This document shows, piece after piece, positions 9,997 through 19,136 of a stretch of DNA of 64,000 bases (the stretch's first letter is position 1; each line of letters opens with the position of its first letter). The translations under genes and the position numbers were made by a program. Under the pieces are notes generated by a model that had not been told where the DNA came from, did no database searches, and was given only the letters and a program-made list of their open reading frames with translations. Source of the DNA: Acinetobacter calcoaceticus DSM 30006 = CIP 81.8 (GTDB taxonomy: Bacteria; Pseudomonadota; Gammaproteobacteria; Pseudomonadales; Moraxellaceae). The stretch covers positions 868,145 to 932,144 of the forward strand of contig NZ_KB849780.1 in the NCBI RefSeq assembly GCF_000368965.1, given 5' to 3'.

Positions 9997-12321
9997 ATGA
10001 AAAGGATGAAACCAATGCGTAAACAACGATTATTGAATGACATACAAAAAATATTGGCACTTAACTTATCAATAGCTGCTAGCTTTTGGGGATTAAATAC
10101 TCAAGCTTATGCTCATGGTGGAAAGGCCGAAATGGTATCGCTTTATCAAAACATGAGTGAGCAGGGCGCCAAAGTTGTAAAAGATGATTTTACCAATACC
10201 TATATGATTACCAAGGGTTCTATGGTGGTTAGAGCCAAACCCAATTCAGATCAGGTTTTGGTGAATGGCAAACCTTTCAAACTCAGTGTGCCTTTACTAA
10301 TTAAAGATGGTAAACCTGTTATTGGAAAAGACTTTTTTAATGAAGTATTCCAGTCTGGTTTAGATCAAACTTTCAAAATTGAAAATACGTTTCATCCACT
10401 CAATAGTTTAAATTCTGACGAAATTAAAAAGACATTTGATGCGATTAACCACTCGAAATATGCCTATAAAAATATGCGTTTTGCCGAGTTAAAGCTTAAA
10501 GAACCAGAAAAAGCTAAAGTTTGGGATTACTTTATTAATCACAAAGAATTTAAAGAAGATCGTATTGCCTCATTTATTTTGTTAAAGGGCAATCAAGCGA
10601 TTGAAGGTGAAGTTAATCTTAACACTCAACAAGTCACCAAATGGAATGTACTTAAAGACACTCATGGAATGGTGTTGCTCGATAATTTTGAGGCCGTACA
10701 ACGCGTAATTGAGACGAGTAAAGAATATCAAGATGCTTTACGCAAACGTGGCATTACCGATGTGAAGAAAGTGATTGCTACACCACTGACCGTTGGATAT
10801 TTTGGTGGTAAAGATGGACTTGATAAACAACTCAATATATTAAAAGTTGTCGCTTACCTAGACACTGGAGATGGTAACTATTGGGCGCATCCTATTGAGA
10901 ATTTAGTTGCTGTAGTCGATTTAGATAAAGAAAAAATTATTAAGATTGAAGAAGGCGCGATCATTCCTGTGCCAATGGCAAATCGACCTTATATGTCGAA
11001 TAAGCCAGTACCAACTAAGCTAAAACCGCTCAATATTACTGAACCAGAGGGCAAAAACTTTAGCATTACAGGTCAAACCATACATTGGGGTAACTGGTGT
11101 TTGCATGTAGCGTTAGATTCTCGTGTTGGCTTACAGCTTTCAACCGTGACTTATAAAGACAAAGGCGTAAAGCGTAAAGTCATGTATGAAGGCAACTTGG
11201 GTGGAATGGTAGTTCCATATGGTGACCCTGATATTGGATGGTATTTCAAATCTTATTTAGACTCTGGCGAATATGGTATGGGAACACTTACCTCATCTAT
11301 TATTCCGGGATCAGATGCACCCGACAACGCTGTTTTACTTGATGCCGTGATTGCAGACTATAAAGGCCAGCCACAAGTAATTCCAAATGCCATTGCTGTA
11401 TTTGAACGTTATGCCGGACCTGAATATAAACATCACGAAATTTTTGGTAATCAAGATGCCAGTGAGGCCCGCCGTGAACTGGTGGTGCGCTGGATTAGTA
11501 CAGTTGGAAACTATGATTACATGTTTGACTGGGTATTTGCCCAAAACGGTGTGATTGGGATTAATGCGGGTGCTACAGGTATTGAAGCCGTGAAAGGCGT
11601 TAAATCACGGACTATGCATGACAGTACCGCTAAAGAAGACACTAAATATGGAACTTTAATTGACCATAATATTGTGGGTACAACGCATCAACACATCTAT
11701 AACTTCCGCTTAGATATGGATGTAGATGGAGAAAATAATAGCTTTATGCATATGGACCCTGTGGTGAAAGCCAATGACAAAGGTGGTGTCCGTACAAGTT
11801 CTATGCAAATTGATAGTAAAGTGATTAGTAATGAGCAAAATGCGGCTGAAAAATTTGATCCATCCACTATTCGCTTACTCACAAACTTCAATAAGGAAAA
11901 TAAATTAGGTAATCCCGTTTCTTACCAGCTGATTCCGTTTGCAGGTGGAACACACCCTGTTGCGAAAGGTGCTAATTTTTCTAAAGATGAATGGTTATTT
12001 AAACGTTTGAACTTCATGGATAAGCAAATTTGGGTGACTCAGTACAATCCAGACGAGCGCTATCCTGAAGGTAAATATTCTAACCGTTCGACTCACGATA
12101 CGGGGTTAGGGCAGTTTATTAGCAACAATGAAAATATTGAAAATAAAGACCTCGTGGTCTGGATGACAACAGGCACAACTCATGTGGCACGTGCAGAAGA
12201 ATGGCCAATCATGCCTACAGAGTGGGTCAATACACTCATCAAACCTTGGAACTTCTTTGACAACACCCCGACTTTAAACTTGGGCGAAGAAAAGCAAAAC
12301 ACGCAGCACGACCATCACTAA
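9997..12321 (+). CDS. tynA: periplasmic copper amine oxidase
   Basis: 774 residues including a signal peptide (positively charged start, hydrophobic core, likely cut after AYA at residue 39). Features of copper/topaquinone amine oxidases: Asp422 in YLDSGEYGMG as catalytic base, Tyr506 in VGNYDYMFDW as topaquinone precursor, copper ligands His564 and His566 (HQH) and His729 (TTHVARAEEWP). It oxidises primary amines such as phenylethylamine and tyramine to aldehydes, giving ammonia and hydrogen peroxide in the periplasm. Starts at 9997 or 10006 are possible; AGGGATAG precedes the first. Confidence 0.93.
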   Translation: MKRMKPMRKQRLLNDIQKILALNLSIAASFWGLNTQAYAHGGKAEMVSLYQNMSEQGAKVVKDDFTNTYMITKGSMVVRAKPNSDQVLVNGKPFKLSVPLLIKDGKPVIGKDFFNEVFQSGLDQTFKIENTFHPLNSLNSDEIKKTFDAINHSKYAYKNMRFAELKLKEPEKAKVWDYFINHKEFKEDRIASFILLKGNQAIEGEVNLNTQQVTKWNVLKDTHGMVLLDNFEAVQRVIETSKEYQDALRKRGITDVKKVIATPLTVGYFGGKDGLDKQLNILKVVAYLDTGDGNYWAHPIENLVAVVDLDKEKIIKIEEGAIIPVPMANRPYMSNKPVPTKLKPLNITEPEGKNFSITGQTIHWGNWCLHVALDSRVGLQLSTVTYKDKGVKRKVMYEGNLGGMVVPYGDPDIGWYFKSYLDSGEYGMGTLTSSIIPGSDAPDNAVLLDAVIADYKGQPQVIPNAIAVFERYAGPEYKHHEIFGNQDASEARRELVVRWISTVGNYDYMFDWVFAQNGVIGINAGATGIEAVKGVKSRTMHDSTAKEDTKYGTLIDHNIVGTTHQHIYNFRLDMDVDGENNSFMHMDPVVKANDKGGVRTSSMQIDSKVISNEQNAAEKFDPSTIRLLTNFNKENKLGNPVSYQLIPFAGGTHPVAKGANFSKDEWLFKRLNFMDKQIWVTQYNPDERYPEGKYSNRSTHDTGLGQFISNNENIENKDLVVWMTTGTTHVARAEEWPIMPTEWVNTLIKPWNFFDNTPTLNLGEEKQNTQHDHH

Positions 12322-12337
12322 AAATGTGCATGAGCCA

Positions 12338-12365
12338 GAATGGGTAAAGAATAAGTTACCCATTC
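12338..12365. other. intercistronic hairpin between tynA and the porin
   Basis: A 10-bp perfect stem (12338-12347 with 12356-12365, GAATGGGTAA / TTACCCATTC) with an 8-nt loop lies 16 bp after the tynA stop. There is no T-tract, so it is not a normal terminator. It could stabilise the tynA message or lower read-through into the porin and feaB. Confidence 0.5.
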
Positions 12366-12403
12366 CTGAGCGCTGGTAGGCCGTTCGTAAAAAGGAATTT
12401 TGT

Positions 12404-13681
12404 ATGAAAACTCTACTTTCTCAAGTGATGAGAGGGACTCTCTTTGTCTCATTTTTTTCAACTGTACATGCTGGTGAGCTTGAAATTAAACCGACTTTTG
12501 AAGCAACTTTTGGGGCTTTTAGCAGTGGTAAAAGTTACAACGGTGAAAACCTAGATGACGAAAGAATAAATTGGCAAGAAGGCCATCTTAAATATGGTGC
12601 TAAAGGTCAATATACCTTTAAAAACAATCAGCTCTATGCAAGCTTGAGCGGTATAAGCTCGGCAACATTTGGCGATGGTGACGCAGGCCAAAATAGTAAT
12701 GGTAAGGAACGCAAAACAGATGTGAATGAATGGATCATTGGCTTTAAAGACGGTACCAATAAAGATGAGTTGGCTACCTATGATTTAAGTATTGGCCGAC
12801 AAAATATCATGATTGGTGATGGTTTTTTCATTGCGGGTGATGCATTAAATCTCGGCAAACCTCCAGCAGATGGCGCCTTAGACCGGGGCGGAGCATATTA
12901 TCTGGCAGCACGACGCAGCTTTGATTTTACCAGTCTGCTTCAATACAAACCGCAAGAGAATACAACGCTAAAACTGGCTTATTTAAAATCGAATAATAAA
13001 GCACAATTTTCATCTGAACTCTTTGTAAGTGATCTGATGTATCAGCTTAAAGATAAGGGCGTTGGGTTTACTTACTTAAATGTATTAGACCTTGAAGATG
13101 CTGAACACGGTTCAGGGCGCGAAGATCTTAAAAACTATGCTTTACGTTTGAATTATCAACCTTTACCAGAGTTACAAGTTAAGTCTGAGTTTGTTATTCA
13201 AGATAAAAAAGATAGTCAAGAAAATGCAGGTTACGTAGGGCTGAACTATAACTTTTTATCTTCAAAATATACGCCCTCATTAGGTTACCGTTTTAGTCAT
13301 TTTTCAGACCAATACGATCCCATGTTTTATGGGAATACGGTCGGTTTTGGCACATGGTTTCAGGGCGAAGTTGCCGGAAACTATGCTGGCCCATTCAATA
13401 AGAATGCAGATATTCACCAAGTTTCTTACATGATGAACTTAAAAGAAAATTTTATGTTAGGTGCTTTGGCTTATAAGTTCAAAACAGTAAATAAGTCTTT
13501 AACTAATGTAGATGGACATGAGCTGGATGTGTTCTCGGTTTGGTCCGTCAATAAAAAACTTAACGTTATTCCATTGGTTGGACTCTATAAGCCTAAACAG
13601 GATATCCAGAGTGGCGGCACTCAAAACTACGATGACAAGACCAATGTGTATGCGCAGTTGATTCTGCAATACATCTATTAA
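12404..13681 (+). CDS. OprD-family outer-membrane porin of the fea operon
   Basis: 425 residues with a signal peptide ending at STVHA. The mature part is a run of alternating beta-strands ending in YAQLILQYIY with a C-terminal aromatic residue, the beta-barrel assembly signal. It has the DGALDRGGAYYLAARRS loop region and the general layout of OprD substrate-specific porins. Placed between tynA and feaB, it probably admits the aromatic amine or acid used by this operon. An AAAAAGGAATTT ribosome site precedes the ATG. Confidence 0.8.
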   Translation: MKTLLSQVMRGTLFVSFFSTVHAGELEIKPTFEATFGAFSSGKSYNGENLDDERINWQEGHLKYGAKGQYTFKNNQLYASLSGISSATFGDGDAGQNSNGKERKTDVNEWIIGFKDGTNKDELATYDLSIGRQNIMIGDGFFIAGDALNLGKPPADGALDRGGAYYLAARRSFDFTSLLQYKPQENTTLKLAYLKSNNKAQFSSELFVSDLMYQLKDKGVGFTYLNVLDLEDAEHGSGREDLKNYALRLNYQPLPELQVKSEFVIQDKKDSQENAGYVGLNYNFLSSKYTPSLGYRFSHFSDQYDPMFYGNTVGFGTWFQGEVAGNYAGPFNKNADIHQVSYMMNLKENFMLGALAYKFKTVNKSLTNVDGHELDVFSVWSVNKKLNVIPLVGLYKPKQDIQSGGTQNYDDKTNVYAQLILQYIY

Positions 13682-13714
13682 TAGATCCTTTTAAATGAAT
13701 TGAGAGAAATAAAA

Positions 13715-15202
13715 ATGAGTGAAGTACTGATTTTAGCAAGCGTACAGCAATTTATGGCGCGTCAACATGGACATTTTATTGATGGAAAATTAGTTGCTGC
13801 TGAGCATTTAGATAAAGTAGATATTGTAAATCCATCGACTGAACAAGTGGTTGCTCAAATTAGTATTGGTAGTCAACACGATGTCGAAAGTGCCGTGAAA
13901 AGTGCTGAACATGCTTTTCAAAATGCTTGGGCCGAAACTACGCCGTATGAACGTGGCGTTAAACTGAACAAGTTGGCAGATTTAATTGAGCAATATGGTG
14001 AAGAACTTGCTCAGCTCGATACTTTATCTACTGGAAAACTCATCAATATTTCCCGCCATCTTGAAGTGGCACAATCTGTTATTTTCTTAAGATATTTTGC
14101 TGGTTGGGCAACCAAAATTAATGGCCAAACCATGCAACCTTCTATTCCATCAATGCAAGGTGAAAAATATACAGCCTTTACTTTAAGGCAACCGATTGGT
14201 GTAGTCGCAGGGATTGTGCCTTGGAATTTTTCACTGATGATTGGTGTTTGGAAAATTGGATCAGCTTTAACAACTGGCTGTACCATTGTGCTTAAGCCAA
14301 GTGAGTTTGCCAGCTTGTCTTTATTACGTTTAGCCGAACTTGCCATTGAGGCAGGTATTCCAGCTGGCGTGATTAATGTGGTTACGGGTAAAGGGGATAC
14401 TGGACAATATTTAATTGAATCACCACTCGTTAAGAAAGTCTCATTTACAGGTTCAGTACCAACAGGCATCGCGATTGGTAAGCTCGCGATGAGCAGTGAT
14501 TTAACTCGGGTAAGTCTGGAGCTGGGCGGTAAAAATGCCATAGCTGTTTTGGCTGATGCGAATATCGATGAGATTTTACCAACTTTGTTGCAAGCAACTT
14601 TTGTGCATCAAGGTCAAGTTTGCGCATCTCCAGAGCGTTTTTTTGTACACCACACAAAATATGATGAACTGGTCGAGAAACTTTCTAAAGCACTATCTCA
14701 ATTCAAAATTGGGTCAGCGATGGATGAGGGAAGTATGTTTGGGCCACTGTCTAATCAGCCACACTTTCATAAAGTGAAACATTATTTAGATATGGCAAAA
14801 GCAAACAACCAGATTATTGCAGGGGGTGAGGCTTTAGATCAGACAGGATATTTTGTACAACCGACTTTAATTTCCTTCAAAAATACCGATGATCCTTTAT
14901 TTTCAGAGGAAACCTTTGGACCAGTGGTCGGAGTAATGCCATTCGAAACTGATGAAGAGCTTATTCAGCTTATGAATCAGTCGCGCTTTGGTTTAACCGC
15001 AAGTATTTGGACAAATGACTTATCTAAAGCTTTACGTTTAATTCCTAAAATTGAAGCAGGCACCTTGTGGGTGAATATGCATACTTTCTTAGATCCATCA
15101 GTTCCATTTGGCGGGGTAAAAGCTTCAGGAATTGGTAGAGAGTTTTCGGATGCATTTATTGAAGATTACACCGAATTAAAATCGGTCATGATTCGGTATT
15201 AA
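13715..15202 (+). CDS. feaB: phenylacetaldehyde dehydrogenase
   Basis: 495-residue aldehyde dehydrogenase: NAD-binding GVVAGIVPWNFSL, catalytic Glu269 in LELGGKN and nucleophile Cys303 in GQVCASPERFF. In E. coli FeaB oxidises phenylacetaldehyde made by TynA to phenylacetate; the operon context gives the same role here. Phenylacetate would then need a paa pathway, which is not in this window. ATG 13715 is preferred, with GAGAGAAAT upstream, over an in-frame TTG at 13700. Confidence 0.87.
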   Translation: MSEVLILASVQQFMARQHGHFIDGKLVAAEHLDKVDIVNPSTEQVVAQISIGSQHDVESAVKSAEHAFQNAWAETTPYERGVKLNKLADLIEQYGEELAQLDTLSTGKLINISRHLEVAQSVIFLRYFAGWATKINGQTMQPSIPSMQGEKYTAFTLRQPIGVVAGIVPWNFSLMIGVWKIGSALTTGCTIVLKPSEFASLSLLRLAELAIEAGIPAGVINVVTGKGDTGQYLIESPLVKKVSFTGSVPTGIAIGKLAMSSDLTRVSLELGGKNAIAVLADANIDEILPTLLQATFVHQGQVCASPERFFVHHTKYDELVEKLSKALSQFKIGSAMDEGSMFGPLSNQPHFHKVKHYLDMAKANNQIIAGGEALDQTGYFVQPTLISFKNTDDPLFSEETFGPVVGVMPFETDEELIQLMNQSRFGLTASIWTNDLSKALRLIPKIEAGTLWVNMHTFLDPSVPFGGVKASGIGREFSDAFIEDYTELKSVMIRY

Positions 15203-15225
15203 TTTAAAAAAGTAAATGCAGATAT

Positions 15226-15254
15226 AAAAAATGGCCTTTATAGGCCATTTTTTT
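15226..15254. terminator. bidirectional terminator between feaB and catD
   Basis: A perfect stem (AAAAATGGCCT / AGGCCATTTTT) with a 4-nt loop is flanked by A-runs and T-runs on both sides. It separates the convergent feaB and catD transcripts. Confidence 0.85.
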
Positions 15255-15265
15255 GAATCATTAAA

Positions 15266-16045
15266 TTAACCTAATAAAAAATCTTTTAAGATTTTATTAA
15301 AAGCTTCTGGCTGCTCTACATTGGAAATATGAGATGCGTCTATTTCTGCAAGTTTTGACTGCGGAATCTGTTGCTGCATAAATTCACCATCTGCAACAGT
15401 TGTTACAGGATCTTGGGTTCCAGCAATCACTAATACTGGAACTTTGATGTCTTTTAACTGTTCTCGGACATCCGCTTTAGCCAAAGCCTCACAACAATTG
15501 GCATAACCCATTGCGCTGCCAGCACTTAAGTCGTTACACAGGTTGTTGACAATTGAAGCATGACTTTGGATAAAGGGATCTGTAAACCATCGCGAAGCTG
15601 CTGTGGCTGCGATCGGTTGTAAACCTTGCTCTCGTACTAATTTTGCACGGTCAAGCCATGCCTGTTCTTGTCCAATTTTAGCGGCAGTATTTGCCACAAC
15701 CACATGACTAAAACGGTCAGGGTATTGAATTGCAAGCCATTGACCCGTTAAACCGCCCATAGAAATACCACAAAAAGCAGCTTTAGTAATATTTAGATGG
15801 TCAAGTAAACGGACAACGTCTTCACCTAATTGCTCTACAGTGTATGGGCCGTCAGGTGTAGATGATGAACCGTGACCACGTGTGTCATAGCAGATCACAA
15901 AAAATTGATCTTTTAACTCGTTAAACTGTTTTTGCCACATGCCATAGTTGGTGCCCAAAGAATTGGAAAACACCAAAGCAGGGGAAGACGGCTCACCAAA
16001 AGTTTGATAGTTAATTTGTGCATCGGCAGATTGAAAAGATGGCAT
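15266..16045 (-). CDS. catD: 3-oxoadipate enol-lactonase CatD
   Basis: 259-residue alpha/beta hydrolase with nucleophile Ser95 in GISMGG, oxyanion region SNSLGTNYGMW, acid in AGTQDPVT and His in DASHISNVEQP. It opens 3-oxoadipate enol-lactone to 3-oxoadipate, the step after muconolactone isomerase. Last gene of the cat operon; it starts 10 bp after catF behind an AAGGAGAAATAA ribosome site. PcaD catalyses the same reaction, but the neighbours identify this copy as CatD. Confidence 0.93.
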   Translation of the reverse strand: MPSFQSADAQINYQTFGEPSSPALVFSNSLGTNYGMWQKQFNELKDQFFVICYDTRGHGSSSTPDGPYTVEQLGEDVVRLLDHLNITKAAFCGISMGGLTGQWLAIQYPDRFSHVVVANTAAKIGQEQAWLDRAKLVREQGLQPIAATAASRWFTDPFIQSHASIVNNLCNDLSAGSAMGYANCCEALAKADVREQLKDIKVPVLVIAGTQDPVTTVADGEFMQQQIPQSKLAEIDASHISNVEQPEAFNKILKDFLLG

Positions 16046-16055
16046 TTATTTCTCC

Positions 16056-17270
16056 TTAATGTGCTTCAACACGTTCAATAATCAAAGCGATCCCTTGACC
16101 TACACCAATACACATCGAACATAAGGCATAACGGCCACCTGTTTGTTCAAGCTGGTTTAAGGCTGTAGTGACTAAGCGTGCACCTGAGGCACCAAGTGGA
16201 TGACCCAAAGCAATTGCCCCACCATTTGGATTGACCTTTTCAGAATCATCTGGCAAACCTAAATCACGGGTCACTGCTAAAGCTTGTGCAGCAAAGGCTT
16301 CATTCAACTCAATCACATCCATCTGCTCTAAAGTCAGGTTGGCTTGTTTAAGTAATTTTTTAATGGCTGGTGCAGGAGCAAAACCCATAATACGTGGCTC
16401 TACACCTACAGCGGTTGAAGCAATGATCTTGGCACGCGGTTTTAAGTTGTAAGCTTGAACTGCCTCATCAGATGCGATCAGTAGTGCTGCTGCACCATCG
16501 TTAATACCCGAAGCATTACCCGCAGTGACTGTGCCATCTGCTTTAACCACAGGTTTAAGCTTGCTTAAAGCTTCAAGTGTAGTTGATGCACGTGGATGTT
16601 CATCGGTATCGATCACAACAGCGTCACCCTTACGTTGGGGGATTTCAACTGCTACGATTTCTTTAGAAAAAAAGCCTTTGGCTTGCGCGCTTGCGGTGCG
16701 TTGTTGGCTCGCCAAGGCAAACTGGTCCTGATCTGCACGATTAACGTTGAACTTTTCAGCCACGTTTTCGGCAGTCTGGGGCATGGTGTCTACACCATAC
16801 AATTCTTTAAGTTTTGGGTTAATAAAACGCCAGCCCATGGTGGTGTCTTCAATCTTCTGGCTACGGCCAAAAGCACTGTCTGACTTACCCATCACATATG
16901 GTGCACGGCTCATGCTTTCTACACCGCCTGCAATCACCAAGCTTGCTTCACCCGCTTTAATGGCACGGGCAGCAATGGCAATCGCATCGAGTGATGAACC
17001 ACACAAACGGTTAATGGTGGTTGCTGGAACCTGATACGGTAAACCAGCAAGCAGTGCTGACATACGACCGACATTACGGTTGTCTTCACCGGCTTGGTTG
17101 GCACAGCCATAGATCACATCATTGACCTGTTCCCAATCTACATTCGGGTTACGCTGGATTAAAGCTTTAATCGGCACAGCGCCAAGGTCATCGGCACGGA
17201 CAGGTGCAAGGCCACCGGCATAACGGCCGAATGGAGTACGGATGGCATCGATGATATAAGCGTTTTTCAT
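16056..17270 (-). CDS. catF: 3-oxoadipyl-CoA thiolase CatF
   Basis: 404-residue thiolase: acylated Cys in INRLCGSSLDAI, His in LNEAFAAQALA and HPLGASGARL, second catalytic Cys in ALCSMCIGVGQG. It splits 3-oxoadipyl-CoA into succinyl-CoA and acetyl-CoA. The frame stays open upstream to 17357, but the family N-terminus MKNAYIIDAIRTPFGR begins at 17270, with GGAAATGTAAGA upstream. The open extension runs into the palindromic element before catF. Normal length; active site intact. Confidence 0.93.
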   Translation of the reverse strand: MKNAYIIDAIRTPFGRYAGGLAPVRADDLGAVPIKALIQRNPNVDWEQVNDVIYGCANQAGEDNRNVGRMSALLAGLPYQVPATTINRLCGSSLDAIAIAARAIKAGEASLVIAGGVESMSRAPYVMGKSDSAFGRSQKIEDTTMGWRFINPKLKELYGVDTMPQTAENVAEKFNVNRADQDQFALASQQRTASAQAKGFFSKEIVAVEIPQRKGDAVVIDTDEHPRASTTLEALSKLKPVVKADGTVTAGNASGINDGAAALLIASDEAVQAYNLKPRAKIIASTAVGVEPRIMGFAPAPAIKKLLKQANLTLEQMDVIELNEAFAAQALAVTRDLGLPDDSEKVNPNGGAIALGHPLGASGARLVTTALNQLEQTGGRYALCSMCIGVGQGIALIIERVEAH

Positions 17271-17334
17271 TCTTACATTTCCATTTTGAAATCTGTTGCT
17301 GTCATTGCCACAAATGATGGGTTTATCCATTCTT

Positions 17335-17590
17335 CCTTTGCATAGGCAATGCCTCACTTTTGACAGGGCAAAAGTGACAAAACCCTTTGTTACTCAGACA
17401 CAACATCCCTGTTGTGCTGAGCAACGAGGCGACATCCATGTCGCCACCTCGTATCCACTAGCAGTTTGCTATCGTGACAGGTGACATGGATGTCACCCGT
17501 TGGACAGGGAGGCAAGGAAGCCTCCTCTGTTCAACATAGATTTTTGTTACTTTTCATCTTTGAAAAGTAAGGTATTGCCTATACAAAAGG
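17335..17590. repeat. nested-palindrome element inserted between catJ and catF
   Basis: About 255 bp bounded by an imperfect inverted repeat of about 50 bp (17335-17384 against 17541-17590, roughly 80 percent identical). Inside are consecutive hairpins: 17355-17376, 17393-17421 (CACAACA / TGTTGTG), 17425-17451 (GGCGACAT / ATGTCGCC), 17480-17497 (GGTGACAT / ATGTCACC), 17504-17530 (GGAGGC / GCCTCC) and 17549-17568 (ACTTTTC / GAAAAGT). No coding frame is convincing. It looks like a non-autonomous mobile or REP-like element. It lies in the 390-bp gap between two genes that are normally close together, so it is transcribed with the operon. Confidence 0.75.
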
Positions 17591-17661
17591 CTTTTGAATA
17601 TCAATGTAATTCAAGGCCATGATGCTATTTATTAAATGTAGCGACTACATCATTCAAAAAC

Positions 17662-18312
17662 TTAAACCGTTGCATCAATCAAAGTTGCACCTGTCAAAGC
17701 CTGTAACTCTTCAAAGCTAAGACCTTCTACTTTCTCAATCACTTTCAAACCATCTTTGGTCACATCAATCACACAAAGATCAGTGTAAATACGGTCAACA
17801 CAGTGCTTACCTGTAACCGGATAGCTCAGCTCAGCCACAATCTTCGGCTCACCTTGCTTGGTCACATGATCTGTGGTGATAAATACTTTCTTGGCGCCCA
17901 CAGCTAAATCCATTGCACCACCCACCGCAGGAATCGCATTTGGTGCACCGGTGTGCCAGTTCGCCAAATCACCATTCGCTGCAACCTGAAATGCCCCAAG
18001 CACTGCAATATCAAGATGACCACCACGCATCATCGCAAATGAGTCACCATGGTGAAAAAAGCTGCCGCCTTCAAGCATGGTCACAAATTCTTTACCCGCA
18101 TTAATCAGTTCAGGGTCTTCTTCACCTGCTGCTGGTGGTGGCCCAAAAGCCAATAAACCATTTTCAGAATGAAGAAAAATATCTTTATCGTTAGGTAGAT
18201 AGCTCGCAATCTTGGTTGGCAAACCAATGCCCAAATTCACATAGGCACCATCAGGAATATCTTGTGCCACACGTTTTGCAATCTGGTCACGGCTGAGTTT
18301 CTGGTAGCTCAT
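17662..18312 (-). CDS. catJ: 3-oxoadipate CoA-transferase subunit B
   Basis: 216 residues of the class I CoA-transferase beta subunit: start YQKLSRDQIAKRVAQDIPDG, GIGLPTKIASYLP, and SENGLLAFG, whose Glu carries the CoA-thioester intermediate. With CatI it moves CoA from succinyl-CoA to 3-oxoadipate. The start lies 18 bp after catI behind AAGGAGAAATAAC. About 390 bp, including the palindromic element, separate it from catF. Confidence 0.92.
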   Translation of the reverse strand: MSYQKLSRDQIAKRVAQDIPDGAYVNLGIGLPTKIASYLPNDKDIFLHSENGLLAFGPPPAAGEEDPELINAGKEFVTMLEGGSFFHHGDSFAMMRGGHLDIAVLGAFQVAANGDLANWHTGAPNAIPAVGGAMDLAVGAKKVFITTDHVTKQGEPKIVAELSYPVTGKHCVDRIYTDLCVIDVTKDGLKVIEKVEGLSFEELQALTGATLIDATV

Positions 18313-18330
18313 GTTATTTCTCCTTATTGC

Positions 18331-19002
18331 TTACTGTGCTGGCTGGACTTGTACAACATGCTGTACAAAAATACCTGGGGTGATGATGTGCTCTGGATCT
18401 AATCCACCTAACTCAATTACCTCAGAGACCTGAACAATGGTGACATCAGCTGCCATGGCCATGATCGGACCAAAGTTACGGGCAGATTTACGGTAAACCA
18501 GATTGCCCCAACGGTCGCCTTTGTAGGCTTTAATGAGTGCGAAATCTGCTTTAATTGGATATTCAAGTACGTAATCTTTACCATCGATCTCGCGTGTTTC
18601 TTTGCCTTCAGCTAAAAGTGTTCCAAAGCCTGTTGGGGTAAACACAGCGCCAAGTCCCATACCCGCTGCCTGAATACGGCAAGCCAGATTACCTTGGGGT
18701 ACCACTTCAAGCTCTACTTTTCCGGCACGGTACAGTTCATCAAACACATAAGAGTCTGACTGACGAGGGAAAGAACAAATCACTTTTTTAACTGAACCGG
18801 CTTTCAGCAGTTTAGCCAGACCATAATCGCCATTACCGGCGTTATTGCTAACAATAGTCAGGCCTTTAACACCCAGTTCAATCAGTCCATCAATGAGTTC
18901 AGCGGGTTGTCCTGCGGTACCAAAACCACCAATCAGGATGGTGGCACCATCTTTAATCTGCGATAGAACCTCGCTAAGAGAGGACTTACTTTTGTCAATC
19001 AT
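18331..19002 (-). CDS. catI: 3-oxoadipate CoA-transferase subunit A
   Basis: 223 residues of the alpha subunit, with the CoA-binding GGFGTAGQPAELID near residue 21 and the C-terminal GGLDPEHIITPGIFVQHVV. It pairs with CatJ. It begins 134 bp after the catA stop, across two inverted repeats, so expression of catIJFD may be tuned separately from catBCA. Confidence 0.92.
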   Translation of the reverse strand: MIDKSKSSLSEVLSQIKDGATILIGGFGTAGQPAELIDGLIELGVKGLTIVSNNAGNGDYGLAKLLKAGSVKKVICSFPRQSDSYVFDELYRAGKVELEVVPQGNLACRIQAAGMGLGAVFTPTGFGTLLAEGKETREIDGKDYVLEYPIKADFALIKAYKGDRWGNLVYRKSARNFGPIMAMAADVTIVQVSEVIELGGLDPEHIITPGIFVQHVVQVQPAQ

Positions 19003-19035
19003 GTGAGAAACCTTAGAGCATGAGGTAACGTGATG

Positions 19036-19124
19036 TATTACTACCGCTAAAAATTTATTTAAATTCTTAATGGTAGTAATAAATGGAATAAATTTTGTGA
19101 GTCAAAAGCGAACTTTTAACTCAC
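19036..19124 (-). other. hairpin region between catA and catI
   Basis: Two inverted repeats lie after catA. One has 10-bp arms (19036-19045 with 19072-19081, TATTACTACC / GGTAGTAATA). The other is a 12-bp stem with one mismatch (19097-19108 with 19113-19124) whose loop on the minus strand is the stable TTCG tetraloop. It has no strong T-tract, so partial termination or mRNA processing between catA and catIJFD is more likely than full termination. Confidence 0.5.
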
Positions 19125-19136
19125 ATACACTTTCAA

